Assembly: GCA_002314515.1 (NCBI GenBank)
Contig: DCGB01000027.1
Span: 19,624-41,892, forward strand
Length of the DNA: 22,269 bases
Source of the DNA: Solobacterium sp. UBA1789
GTDB lineage: Bacteria > Bacillota_I > Bacilli_A > Erysipelotrichales > Erysipelotrichaceae
Direction of reading: 5' to 3'
The position numbers and the translations under genes were made by a program. The number at the start of each line of letters is the position of its first letter. The first letter of the stretch is position 1. Shown one piece after another: positions 14,369-21,262 of the stretch. The notes beneath the pieces are model-generated. The model saw nothing but the letters and a program-made list of their open reading frames with translations. It ran no database searches and was not told the origin of the DNA.

Positions 14369-15739
14369 TTAAATACCTCCCTGACCTTTTCTTAATGGAC
14401 AGCTTCCTAACATCAAAGATGAATAATCTCTTCTTTTTCTGCAGAAAGGCTTATTCCAGATGTCATCCCACTCATCATTTAATATATTGCCCAGAATATC
14501 ACTACTCAACCAGCTCTGACAAGGCACAACATTACCACTAGGTGTAATTGCCATATTTGATAAACAGGCACCACAGTTAGGCTTTGGAATAGACAATTCT
14601 TCAAAGAAACTATCTTCAATCCAACCCGGTGAAGTAAAGTTTATTTCCATATCATGGCTAAAGGCATAATCAACCGCATCCTTCAGTATTTCTTTTATTT
14701 CCCTTGGACTAAGCTGTAAACTGCCAGACTCATCTTTTGTAGCATTGCCTGTTGTGATTAAACCAGAGCAGGTAACATAGCAGACACCCAATTCGTGTAA
14801 AAACTCCAAAGTCTTAATATAATCTCTATTCAAAGTACATAGAGGTGTATTGATACTTGGATTAAGGCCAGCTTCAACCGCATTCCTGATGCCATTAACA
14901 GTATTGTCGTATTGTATAGCACCAACCAGCTTATTATGCACAGAAGGATCATGAGAATAGAAAGTAATCTGTAAACCATCCAGTTCAGCTTCAACGAGTT
15001 TTTCACAATATTCTTTGTCAAGTTTAATGCCATTGGTATTCAATCGGCTGACAAACCAGCGGGCATGTTTAATCAGTTCAAACAAATCCTCACGCATCGT
15101 AGGTTCGCCACCAGTAAATGTTACCTGAGGAATGCCAGCTTTTCTTAAGATATCCAAAACTTTCTTCCACTCTTCAGTACTTAATTCATTTTCCTCAGAA
15201 AAAAGCTGACCAGCCGCATAACAGTGGACACATTTCTGATTGCAGTGCCAGCGTCCCTCTTTTGTCATTGCTGAAACCATCAGATCCATTCGATGAGGAG
15301 CCCGCATATAATCGGCATATTCACCAATACTTACCCATTGAATATCTTCACCAGGAGTCTGTCCTAAAGACAGATTCTTAAAAGTATCAACAATACGACG
15401 AATATCATTATCAAAATGTTTTCTTGAAAGTAAAGTAATAAGCTTTTTCGAACTCTCAAAAGCCAGTGTATAGATACTTTCCAGATCGCTATCGCTTATT
15501 TCCTTACCATCATATTTATTGACTTCTTTAATAAATTCAGCCAACATGACTGTCCAGGTTGGTGATAAAGGCAATATATCACGACCATTGACAATAATCA
15601 GACTGGAATTAAGTTTTCCATCAGCCTTAGGTGGAATCAAATGAATACGAATAGCTCCAGGACCATTGGGATTAAAAGTTGTCTGCAGAACTTCCGTAAA
15701 AGTCTCATTCATGTATTTTTTTAATTTTTTATCAAACAT
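14369..15739 (-). CDS. Radical SAM/SPASM domain protein, likely peptide-modifying
   Basis: This is a 456-residue cytoplasmic enzyme. Residues 1-150 are an N-terminal extension; within it, VNGRDILPLSPTWTVMLAEF (50-69) and the following acidic helix vaguely resemble a PqqD-like precursor-recognition domain (inference). The radical SAM core starts with C166-x3-C170-x2-C173 (WHCNQKCVHCYAAG), binding the catalytic 4Fe-4S cluster, then FTGGEPTMREDLF with the SAM-binding GGEP at 210-213. The C-terminal SPASM region has C389-x2-C392, PSGNVVPCQSW with C407, LGNILNDEWDDIW, C433 and C447, so at least one auxiliary cluster is likely; the usual final Cys-x-x-Cys is shortened, the protein ending soon after CPLRKGQGG. 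Such enzymes mature RiPPs or activate enzymes. TTAGGAG precedes the start. It is the first gene of a coupled three-gene operon. Confidence 0.9.
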   Translation of the reverse strand: MFDKKLKKYMNETFTEVLQTTFNPNGPGAIRIHLIPPKADGKLNSSLIIVNGRDILPLSPTWTVMLAEFIKEVNKYDGKEISDSDLESIYTLAFESSKKLITLLSRKHFDNDIRRIVDTFKNLSLGQTPGEDIQWVSIGEYADYMRAPHRMDLMVSAMTKEGRWHCNQKCVHCYAAGQLFSEENELSTEEWKKVLDILRKAGIPQVTFTGGEPTMREDLFELIKHARWFVSRLNTNGIKLDKEYCEKLVEAELDGLQITFYSHDPSVHNKLVGAIQYDNTVNGIRNAVEAGLNPSINTPLCTLNRDYIKTLEFLHELGVCYVTCSGLITTGNATKDESGSLQLSPREIKEILKDAVDYAFSHDMEINFTSPGWIEDSFFEELSIPKPNCGACLSNMAITPSGNVVPCQSWLSSDILGNILNDEWDDIWNKPFCRKRRDYSSLMLGSCPLRKGQGGI

Positions 15740-15759
15740 AACTGGCTCCTAACATCATT

Positions 15760-15765
15760 ATTATA
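15760..15765 (-). promoter_or_regulatory. Probable -10 box of the radical SAM operon
   Basis: A perfect TATAAT on the minus strand lies 20 bases before the ATG. The expected -35 region (TACAAA) is weak. Confidence 0.45.
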
Positions 15766-15810
15766 AGGTAGACATTAATTATTTGTATTTAACAATTAAG
15801 CAGGGTCTTT

Positions 15811-15841
15811 GAATAAAAATAAAATCATCAATTACGATGAT
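15811..15841 (-). terminator. Rho-independent terminator of the AI-2E family gene
   Basis: On the minus strand ATCATC/GATGAT with a 6-base loop is followed by TTTATTTTTATT. The stem is short, but the T-rich tail is good. Nothing else was recognised in the gap down to the radical SAM promoter. Confidence 0.6.
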
Positions 15842-15881
15842 CTTAGTGTTAATAGGATAGGACAACAATAAAACGACAATC

Positions 15882-16955
15882 CTATACTGCTATACTTTCT
15901 GATGCTTTTTTCTTACGATTGATATAAAAAGATATGATCAGTGGTAAGCCAAACATGCCAATAATTCCAAAAAGATTTAAACCAATCATCATGGCAATCA
16001 AAGTTGGCAAGGGCCTTAATCCCAGATCATCACCCACCATCTTTGGCTCAATGACATTTCTAATCAGATTAATAATTGTATATAAAACCAGTATTCCAAT
16101 ACCCAAAAAATAATTACCAATACAGATATCAACAATACCCCAAGGAATCAGTATTGTACCAACACCTAAAACCGGCAAAATATCCAGCAAGGCTGTCAAC
16201 ATTGAAATAATAATGGCATTATCAACACCAAATAACAATAATCCAATTGCCAGTTCTACAAAAGTAATAAACATAATCTTGATATATGACCAAAGAATCT
16301 TTATGAGCTTATTACCAACATAGTCCTTCACCTCATCAAATATTCTTTTCGTTTTTTCGTTCATTATTCTAAAAATGAATTCAATAACTCTTTCATAATC
16401 ATAAATGAAATAGAAAGAAGCCACTATGACCACCATTAAATTAATAAGTAATGCTGGTGCACCAGTAATAATTGGTGTGGCCATCTCGATGAAATAACTG
16501 GAAATTGAAGAAATAATCGTATTGATTGCCTCAAAAACGCCATCAATAAAGCTTGTTAAATAAACCGAAACATCTTTTGGCATAGTCTTACTGATGGCCA
16601 ATAAGTTCTTTTTGACCTGAACAATAAATGGCTGAATACCATTGGTATAAAAATCCGGAAAAGTCGTAAAGAACTCAATCAGCTTATTAATAACGACAAC
16701 TGTAATTGTCGTAATAATTATGCCAATAATCAGATAAACAATTATCAGACAGACTGTTCTTACGGTAGCATTATCTTTTTTAAAAAGCTTCCTTGCCATC
16801 ACAATCGCAAAATAAGCCAGAATAAACGCTAACACAAAAGGCATAAATGCTGGAAGCAGATACTTAATAAATAAATAAGCCAAGGCAATAATAATTACCC
16901 CAAAAACAACGTTAATAATAAAATTCTTCTTCTCTTCTATCTTCATCAACTTCAT
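15882..16955 (-). CDS. AI-2E family transporter (PerM/YdiK-like)
   Basis: The protein is about 357 residues long with some eight hydrophobic segments, matching the AI-2E transporter family (PF01594). Features seen are an N-terminal pair of helices (FVLAFILAYFAIVMARKLF), a long amphipathic middle part around SIGELT-like positions, and the conserved C-terminal DILPVLGVGTILIPWGIVDI plus IEPKMVGDDLGLRPLPTLIAMM. Members export small molecules or ions; a role in AI-2 export is only shown for a few, and here the substrate is unknown. The start is uncertain: the frame begins at TTG 16994, but ATG at 16955 (chosen) or 16946 looks better. ATG 16955 overlaps, as ATGA, the stop of an 8-codon leader frame. 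It is a single-gene transcript between terminators. Confidence 0.85.
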   Translation of the reverse strand: MKLMKIEEKKNFIINVVFGVIIIALAYLFIKYLLPAFMPFVLAFILAYFAIVMARKLFKKDNATVRTVCLIIVYLIIGIIITTITVVVINKLIEFFTTFPDFYTNGIQPFIVQVKKNLLAISKTMPKDVSVYLTSFIDGVFEAINTIISSISSYFIEMATPIITGAPALLINLMVVIVASFYFIYDYERVIEFIFRIMNEKTKRIFDEVKDYVGNKLIKILWSYIKIMFITFVELAIGLLLFGVDNAIIISMLTALLDILPVLGVGTILIPWGIVDICIGNYFLGIGILVLYTIINLIRNVIEPKMVGDDLGLRPLPTLIAMMIGLNLFGIIGMFGLPLIISFYINRKKKASESIAV

Positions 16956-16993
16956 TTTACCAATAAAATAACTATCATAATCAAAAATCTCCA

Positions 16994-17020
16994 ATAAAAA
17001 GGAAGCCCATGAGGACTTCC
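16994..17020 (-). terminator. Rho-independent terminator of the 29-codon gene
   Basis: On the minus strand GGAAGTCC/GGGCTTCC form an 8-bp stem (one G-U pair) around a TCAT loop, followed by TTTTTATT. The only minus-strand frame it can end is the small ORF 25 bases upstream. Confidence 0.85.
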
Positions 17021-17045
17021 CTGATAAGAAAAATCTAATTATAGT

Positions 17046-17135
17046 CTACTCTGGCGACGTGACAATAACATTGGCCTCTTCAAGTGCCACAATATTTATT
17101 TCTGGTGCCTGGTATTGTTTCTTCCTGTTTTCCAT
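17046..17135 (-). CDS. 29-residue peptide of unknown function, own transcription unit
   Basis: A 29-codon frame starts with ATG at 17135 and ends with TAG. It begins MENRKKQYQAPEIN and continues with an Ile/Val/Glu-rich half ending VIVTSPE. AAAGGA stands six bases before the ATG, and a strong terminator follows 25 bases after the stop; upstream, the tRNA-Leu unit is closed by its own terminator, so this would be an independent short mRNA. The composition, a basic start followed by Y-x-x-P-E-x-x-x-x-x-L-E-x and an I-V-T-S end, recalls short, poorly annotated peptides that I remember from gut Bacillota and Bacteroidota as possible RiPP precursors; this comparison is unverified. No modifying enzyme lies next to it. 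Confidence 0.6.
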   Translation of the reverse strand: MENRKKQYQAPEINIVALEEANVIVTSPE

Positions 17136-17221
17136 TATGTATCCTTTCTTACAAGATAATAATTGTTATATCAACAACATTAACTTATCTATATTCAGTA
17201 TATCACCTATATGTTATAAAA

Positions 17222-17249
17222 TAAAAAACCTTCGTCTTCAAACAAAGGT
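17222..17249 (-). terminator. Terminator of tRNA-Leu
   Basis: On the minus strand ACCTT/AAGGT form a stem with a 12-base loop, followed by TTTTTATTTTAT. It starts about 12 bases after the tRNA 3' end. Confidence 0.7.
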
Positions 17250-17261
17250 CTAATGGATATC

Positions 17262-17344
17262 TGGTCCGGGATAAGGGACTCGAACCCCCACGGTCGCCCA
17301 CTAGATCCTAAGTCTAGCGCGTCTGCCAATTCCGCCAATCCCGG
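17262..17344 (-). tRNA. tRNA-Leu (anticodon UAG), CCA encoded
   Basis: On the minus strand the acceptor CCGGGAT pairs with ATCCCGG, followed by discriminator A and encoded CCA. The D arm starts TGGCGGAATTGGCAGACGC. The anticodon stem CTAGA/TCTAG encloses the loop CTTAGGA, giving anticodon TAG. A type II long variable arm and the T loop GGTTCGAGTCC confirm a class II leucine tRNA of 83 bases. Confidence 0.95.
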
Positions 17345-17380
17345 AGTGCTCTTTTATCTTACATTAATTTAGCTATTTAT

Positions 17381-17414
17381 TCAATAAGAAAGCTCATATG
17401 AGCTCTCTTATTGA
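17381..17414 (-). terminator. 34-base inverted repeat downstream of the 4-epimerase gene
   Basis: TCAATAAGAAAGCTCAT pairs with ATGAGCTCTCTTATTGA, a 17-base arm with one mismatch. It lies 18 bases after the stop of the AraD/UlaF gene and upstream of tRNA-Leu. No T-tract follows, so it is a hairpin terminator of uncertain strength or a protein-binding palindrome. Confidence 0.5.
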
Positions 17415-17432
17415 TGTTAAAATATGTATTTT

Positions 17433-18131
17433 TTACTTTTTTTGGCCATAGTAGGCATTAGGACCATGTTTCCTGTAAAAATGTTTAGCCATTAATTCAT
17501 TCTGCATTGGCTTAGTATCTGCTTTGATAGTCATTGACCTATATGCCATTTTGGCCAGTTCTTCTAAAACAACAGAATTAAAAACTGCCTCATTTGCATC
17601 CTTTCCCCAGGTGAATGGACCATGGCTGGCAACCAGAACAGCCGGCATTTCTTCTGGATTAATATGACGCTTTCTGAAAGTTTCAATGATAACTTTTCCG
17701 GTATTTAATTCATAATCCTTTCTGATTTCTTCGGCCGTTAATAAACGGGTGCAGGGAATAGGACCATTGAAATAATCCGCATGAGTTGTACCTAAAGCCG
17801 GAATATCACATAGGGCCTGTGCCCAGGATGTAGCCTCTGTTGCATGGGTATGAACAACTGAGTTTATACAGGAAAACTGACAATAAAGTTCCAGATGTGT
17901 ATGCAAGTCACTGGAAGGATTTAATTTTCCTTCAACAACATTTCCTTCTAAATCCGTAACGACCATATCATCAACTGTCATTGTTGCATATTCAACACCT
18001 GATGGTTTGATAACAACGTACTTTCTCTCTTTGTCGATAGCTGAGACATTGCCCCAGGTAAACAATACCAGTCCGTTTTTAGGCAATAAAAGATTGGCTT
18101 CCAATACTTCTTTTTTTAATTTTTCTAACAT
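17433..18131 (-). CDS. araD: L-ribulose-5-phosphate 4-epimerase (AraD/UlaF/SgbE family)
   Basis: This is a 232-residue class II aldolase-fold epimerase, the normal length for AraD/UlaF. It interconverts L-ribulose 5-phosphate and D-xylulose 5-phosphate using Zn2+ in the cytoplasm. The phosphate-binding segment is FTWGNVSA (24-31) and KPSGVEY (42-48). Metal ligands are seen as H94 and H96 in VHTHATEAT and H170 in [10 protein letters not shown]; Asp75 in SSDLHTH, D119 in THADYF and the C-terminal Tyr in NAYYGQ complete the active site. It diverges from the FrlC-like gene and lies next to ulaE, lyxK and an HPS/UlaD homologue, so the UlaF/SgbE role (last step to the pentose phosphate pathway) fits better than L-arabinose use. 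The RBS is AAAGGAG. Confidence 0.93.
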   Translation of the reverse strand: MLEKLKKEVLEANLLLPKNGLVLFTWGNVSAIDKERKYVVIKPSGVEYATMTVDDMVVTDLEGNVVEGKLNPSSDLHTHLELYCQFSCINSVVHTHATEATSWAQALCDIPALGTTHADYFNGPIPCTRLLTAEEIRKDYELNTGKVIIETFRKRHINPEEMPAVLVASHGPFTWGKDANEAVFNSVVLEELAKMAYRSMTIKADTKPMQNELMAKHFYRKHGPNAYYGQKK

Positions 18132-18169
18132 TATCCATCAGCTCCTTTGTTACTTTATTAATTTTTTTA

Positions 18170-18195
18170 TAACACATTTTTGACAAAATATGTTA
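18170..18195. promoter_or_regulatory. Operator-like palindrome in the divergent promoter region
   Basis: TAACACATTTT and AAAATATGTTA around a TGAC spacer match in 10 of 11 arm positions. It covers the -35 box of the plus-strand gene and lies about 40 bases upstream of the AraD/UlaF start, an ideal place for a sugar-responsive repressor. The regulator is not in the window. Confidence 0.6.
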
Positions 18196-18208
18196 CATTG
18201 AATCTAAC
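18180..18208 (+). promoter_or_regulatory. Promoter of the FrlC-like gene
   Basis: A perfect -35 TTGACA (18180-18185), 17 bases, then TCTAAC (18203-18208) as a weaker -10. It stands 28 bases before the ATG and overlaps the palindrome. Confidence 0.6.
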
Positions 18209-18236
18209 AAATGCACCAAATAATATAGGAGGAGAT

Positions 18237-19094
18237 ATGAAAAATATCAAACGTAGCCAACTGGCTTTGTCTAATTTTCCATATACCAAATATGGACTGG
18301 ACTACACTCTTGACTCTTTACAGAAAATAGGTGGACCATATATTGAATTCTATGCCGCCTATCCTCACTTTTATCTGGGTGACGCCAATCTTGCACGCAT
18401 GAAAGCTTTGGCTAAAAAAATAAAGGATCACGGCTTGCAGGTAATTGACTTCTGCCCTGAAAACTGCACATATCCGGTAAATGCCGCCAGCATTGATCCT
18501 GAAGTCAGAAAACGTTCTATTGACCATTATATTCTTGGAATTCAAACAGCTGCCGAACTTGAGTCACCATATTGTCTGTTCTTCCCAGGATACGCCTTAA
18601 AAGACGAGGATCCTCAGGATGCCTGGAAACGTGGTTTTGATGCGTTTAAATATCTGACAGAATTTGCCGAAGTCTATGGCGTAACTCTCTTATTAGAATC
18701 TGCTAAGGCAACATCTTCCATTCTTTCTTCAACTGATTTGCAGTTAAAGATGATGAGAGACTTGAATTCGCCAAATGTTGACTGCCTGATTGATACAACA
18801 AATCTTGTTGGCATTAAGGAAACATTTGATGAATGTTATGCAAAACTGGGAAAAGAGCACATGAAACATGTCCATTTCAAAAACGCCCTTGGAACTCCAG
18901 ACAGTTTTGTTGCCTCTCCAGCTGATGAAGGCTTCCTGGATCTTGAACATATGGTTAGGACCCTGGATAATGATGGCTACACCGGCTACTTTGGCTGTGA
19001 AATCTTTAAACCATATTACTATGAGCCAGAAAAAGCCATGTTACGTTTTAAAGACTGGTTCGATAAACTTGATCCAATTAAGGACTATGATTAA
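18237..19094 (+). CDS. Sugar phosphate isomerase/epimerase, FrlC-like TIM barrel
   Basis: The protein has 285 residues from ATG 18237, preceded by AGGAGGAG; the TTG 19 codons upstream is part of the -35 box and is not used. The fold is the xylose isomerase/AP endonuclease family 2 TIM barrel. Probable metal ligands are E154 (LLLESA), D186 (CLIDTTN), H213 (KHVHFKN) and E255 (GCEIF). The segment FCPENCTYPVNAASIDPEVRKRS (71-93, in parts) resembles E. coli FrlC, the fructoselysine/psicoselysine 3-epimerase, more than UlaE. The reaction is an epimerisation or isomerisation of a keto sugar or sugar phosphate; the substrate is not clear, but the cluster points to a pentulose or 3-keto acid derivative. 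It is convergent with the HPS/UlaD gene and divergent from the 4-epimerase. Confidence 0.82.
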   Translation: MKNIKRSQLALSNFPYTKYGLDYTLDSLQKIGGPYIEFYAAYPHFYLGDANLARMKALAKKIKDHGLQVIDFCPENCTYPVNAASIDPEVRKRSIDHYILGIQTAAELESPYCLFFPGYALKDEDPQDAWKRGFDAFKYLTEFAEVYGVTLLLESAKATSSILSSTDLQLKMMRDLNSPNVDCLIDTTNLVGIKETFDECYAKLGKEHMKHVHFKNALGTPDSFVASPADEGFLDLEHMVRTLDNDGYTGYFGCEIFKPYYYEPEKAMLRFKDWFDKLDPIKDYD

Positions 19095-19117
19095 AAAAGG
19101 TGCGATGCACCTTTTTT
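19093..19117. terminator. Bidirectional terminator
   Basis: AAAAAAGGTGC and GCACCTTTTTT form an 11-bp stem around GAT, serving the convergent FrlC-like and HPS/UlaD-like genes. Confidence 0.88.
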
Positions 19118-19757
19118 AGTTATTCATTATAGCCTTAAGTTCCTGTACAACCTTTAGTGGATCATCAGACTTGCAGATACCTGAACCAACGATTACAACA
19201 TCTGGTCCAACTTCCTTGATTTCTGGCATTGCCTCTGGTTTAATACCACCAGAAATGACTGAATATGTATCTTTTTTGCTGATATTATCCTTAATAACCT
19301 TTAAAGCTTCGATTGGGGTTGCGATACAATCCAACATATCATGAGCTGTATGAACCGCAATATAATCAACGCCCATTTCTTCCAGTTCACGGGTTCTTTT
19401 TGCCAGATCATCAGCACGAATACCAATAGTATCAGCGCAAACCTTCTTACCATATTCTCTGGCAGCCTCTACAGCACCTCTAACAGTTGAATCATTGGTA
19501 ATACCTAATACCGTAACAATATCAGCACCAGCCGCAAAAGCCATGCGGGCAATTGAACGACCACCATCCATAATCTTGGCATCACATAATACATCGATAT
19601 TTGGATATTTTTCTTTCATGACCTTTACCGCTCTAACGCCTTCGGCAACAACCAGTGGTGTTCCAATTTCGGCAATATCGACATAGTCATGGATAATTTC
19701 CATCAGTCTTAATGCGTCGTCTAATGTTTTAACATCTAAAGCAGCCTGTAATTTCAT
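19116..19757 (-). CDS. 3-hexulose-6-phosphate synthase / 3-keto-L-gulonate-6-phosphate decarboxylase family protein
   Basis: This is a 213-residue (beta/alpha)8 barrel of the OMP decarboxylase suprafamily. Visible are LQAALD (D8), EIGTPLVVAEGVRAVK (30-45), the D-x-K-x-x-D motif as CDAKIMDGG (58-66), VHTAHD (135-140) and the phosphate-binding GGIKPE plus VIVGSGI. UlaD (decarboxylase) normally has HRSRD where this has HTAHD; HPS has HTGYD. GTP-x3-x-EG and KIMD are HPS-like, DAK is UlaD-like. No HxlB isomerase is present, and the upstream genes are LyxK and UlaE types, so a decarboxylase making L-xylulose 5-phosphate is the better contextual guess, with HPS activity open. AAGGAGG precedes the ATG, 13 bases after the kinase stop. 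Confidence 0.85.
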   Translation of the reverse strand: MKLQAALDVKTLDDALRLMEIIHDYVDIAEIGTPLVVAEGVRAVKVMKEKYPNIDVLCDAKIMDGGRSIARMAFAAGADIVTVLGITNDSTVRGAVEAAREYGKKVCADTIGIRADDLAKRTRELEEMGVDYIAVHTAHDMLDCIATPIEALKVIKDNISKKDTYSVISGGIKPEAMPEIKEVGPDVVIVGSGICKSDDPLKVVQELKAIMNN

Positions 19758-19770
19758 CTAATTATCCTCC

Positions 19771-21261
19771 TTAAAACAGTCTCCAAAGATCTGTCATAGC
19801 TTCCATCATTTTTTTATAATTGTTTAATTTATCCTGATAGACTTCTGCCTTATCTGGATTAGGCAATACAATCTCGCCTGGACGGCACATGGCTCTAACA
19901 GCCTCATCAACATTCTGATAAATGCCAGCTGTAACGGATGACATAATTGCCACACCCTTGGCACCCATTTCTTCCGCTGGAACAAGCTGAATTGCTGTCT
20001 GCAAAACATCCGCAAACATCTGGACCCAGACAGCAGAATTAGTTGCACCACCTGCCATTAAAAATTTATCAGGTTTTGGTCGATTTGCCAACAAGTGATC
20101 AATCTGTAAACAATGAGAGAAAACTACACCCTCATAGACAGCTCTTAACATATGGGCATTGTTATGTTCTGATTTTAGGCCAAAGAAACAGGCGCTGGCT
20201 TTTTTATCATCACGCCAGCCACTGAAATATGGCATAAACATAACTTTAGAAGCTGCTGGATCAACACTTTCTACAAGTTTATTTACTTCATCATAAATAT
20301 CACCATGTTCACTGCCATATAAGCGATCCAAAACCCATTCCAGGCTGCCTGATGAAGCAGGATAGCCTTCTTCAATCTGATAATAGCCATCGACTGGATA
20401 AATCGAGTTAAGTTTTACTGTTCCATTGCCAACTGGTTTTTCAGATAAATAGGCATTGATACCATGAGTACCGGTAATAATGATAACTGGCTCATCATTG
20501 GTTACGCCCATGGCGATAGCTGAGGCATTGACATCAAACATACCGCAGGAAACCGGGGTTCCTTCATCTAATCCGCACTGTAATGAGGCCTCTTTGCTGA
20601 CGTATCCTGCCAGTTCATAATCAAATTTCAATGGCGGCATCTTATCAAACATTTCTTCAATGCCATAAGCTTCAAATAAGGATTTATCATATTGTTTTGT
20701 ATCAAGATTGACCAGATTAGTTCCTGACATGGCACTCATACCACCAATTGGATTACCAGTCATTCGATATACAAGGAAATCTTTCATCGAAAAGACATAG
20801 GCTATCCTGTCATAATTATCCCTGTCATTATCTTTTATTTGTCTGAGTATGGAATGGGGTTTCCCTCCTGAGGCGACCTGATAGATCTTGGAATACAGCT
20901 TTTCGTCAGTTCCGTCGTTTTTCCATAAGTCGGCATAGGATTTAGCCCGGGAATCAGAAGAAGTTCGACCCAGCATAAAACTCTTGCCGTCTTTATCAAC
21001 CGTGTATAAGCCTTTGCCCTGGCCGGCAAAACCAACACAGGCAATCTGCGATGGATTAATTCTGGATTCTTTTAATACTTCTTTGATCAGCGAACAATCT
21101 ATCTGCCACATTTTTTCCTGGTCAACTGTTGCCATATTTGGACCAGGATGTTCTATGCAGTTCTTGTCTTTTGCCAAAGCTATCTGTTCGCCTTTAGTAT
21201 TAAGAATCACTGCCTTAATATAAGTACCACCATTATCAACACTTAAAAGATATTTTTCCAT
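19771..21261 (-). CDS. lyxK: FGGY-family carbohydrate kinase, LyxK (L-xylulose/3-keto-L-gulonate kinase) type
   Basis: This 496-residue kinase has the usual FGGY length and two actin-like domains. It begins LLSVDNGGTYIKAVI (phosphate 1 loop), then GFAGQGKGLYTVD (77-89), SSDSRA (101-106), the GMFDV segment with catalytic base D243, TGTHGINAY near 263, SSGSLEW (303-309), YEGVVFSH (376-383) and the ATP-binding GGATNSAVW (404-412). AQGKGL-, SSD-R-A and SSG-LEW-type motifs are those of E. coli LyxK. It phosphorylates L-xylulose or 3-keto-L-gulonate in the cytoplasm. The ATG lies one base after the ulaE stop, with its RBS GAGGGA in the ulaE end, so translation is coupled. Confidence 0.88.
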   Translation of the reverse strand: MEKYLLSVDNGGTYIKAVILNTKGEQIALAKDKNCIEHPGPNMATVDQEKMWQIDCSLIKEVLKESRINPSQIACVGFAGQGKGLYTVDKDGKSFMLGRTSSDSRAKSYADLWKNDGTDEKLYSKIYQVASGGKPHSILRQIKDNDRDNYDRIAYVFSMKDFLVYRMTGNPIGGMSAMSGTNLVNLDTKQYDKSLFEAYGIEEMFDKMPPLKFDYELAGYVSKEASLQCGLDEGTPVSCGMFDVNASAIAMGVTNDEPVIIITGTHGINAYLSEKPVGNGTVKLNSIYPVDGYYQIEEGYPASSGSLEWVLDRLYGSEHGDIYDEVNKLVESVDPAASKVMFMPYFSGWRDDKKASACFFGLKSEHNNAHMLRAVYEGVVFSHCLQIDHLLANRPKPDKFLMAGGATNSAVWVQMFADVLQTAIQLVPAEEMGAKGVAIMSSVTAGIYQNVDEAVRAMCRPGEIVLPNPDKAEVYQDKLNNYKKMMEAMTDLWRLF

Positions 21262-21262
21262 T

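Noticed and set aside
16994..17020. An attenuator for the AI-2E gene
   Set aside because: The hairpin lies ahead of the AI-2E start, but it is simpler as the terminator of the small peptide gene; no alternative antiterminator pairing was seen.
17059..17253. A 64-codon plus-strand frame opposite the small peptide gene
   Set aside because: It runs through the tRNA terminator, has no RBS, and lies antisense to a frame with a better RBS and terminator.
18180..18236. N-terminal extension of the FrlC-like protein from TTG 18180
   Set aside because: The TTG is part of the -35 box, and AGGAGGAG stands directly before ATG 18237.
19116..19757. Formaldehyde fixation by the RuMP pathway
   Set aside because: No hxlB isomerase is nearby and the neighbours are LyxK, UlaE and AraD/UlaF; the HPS-like residues alone are not enough.
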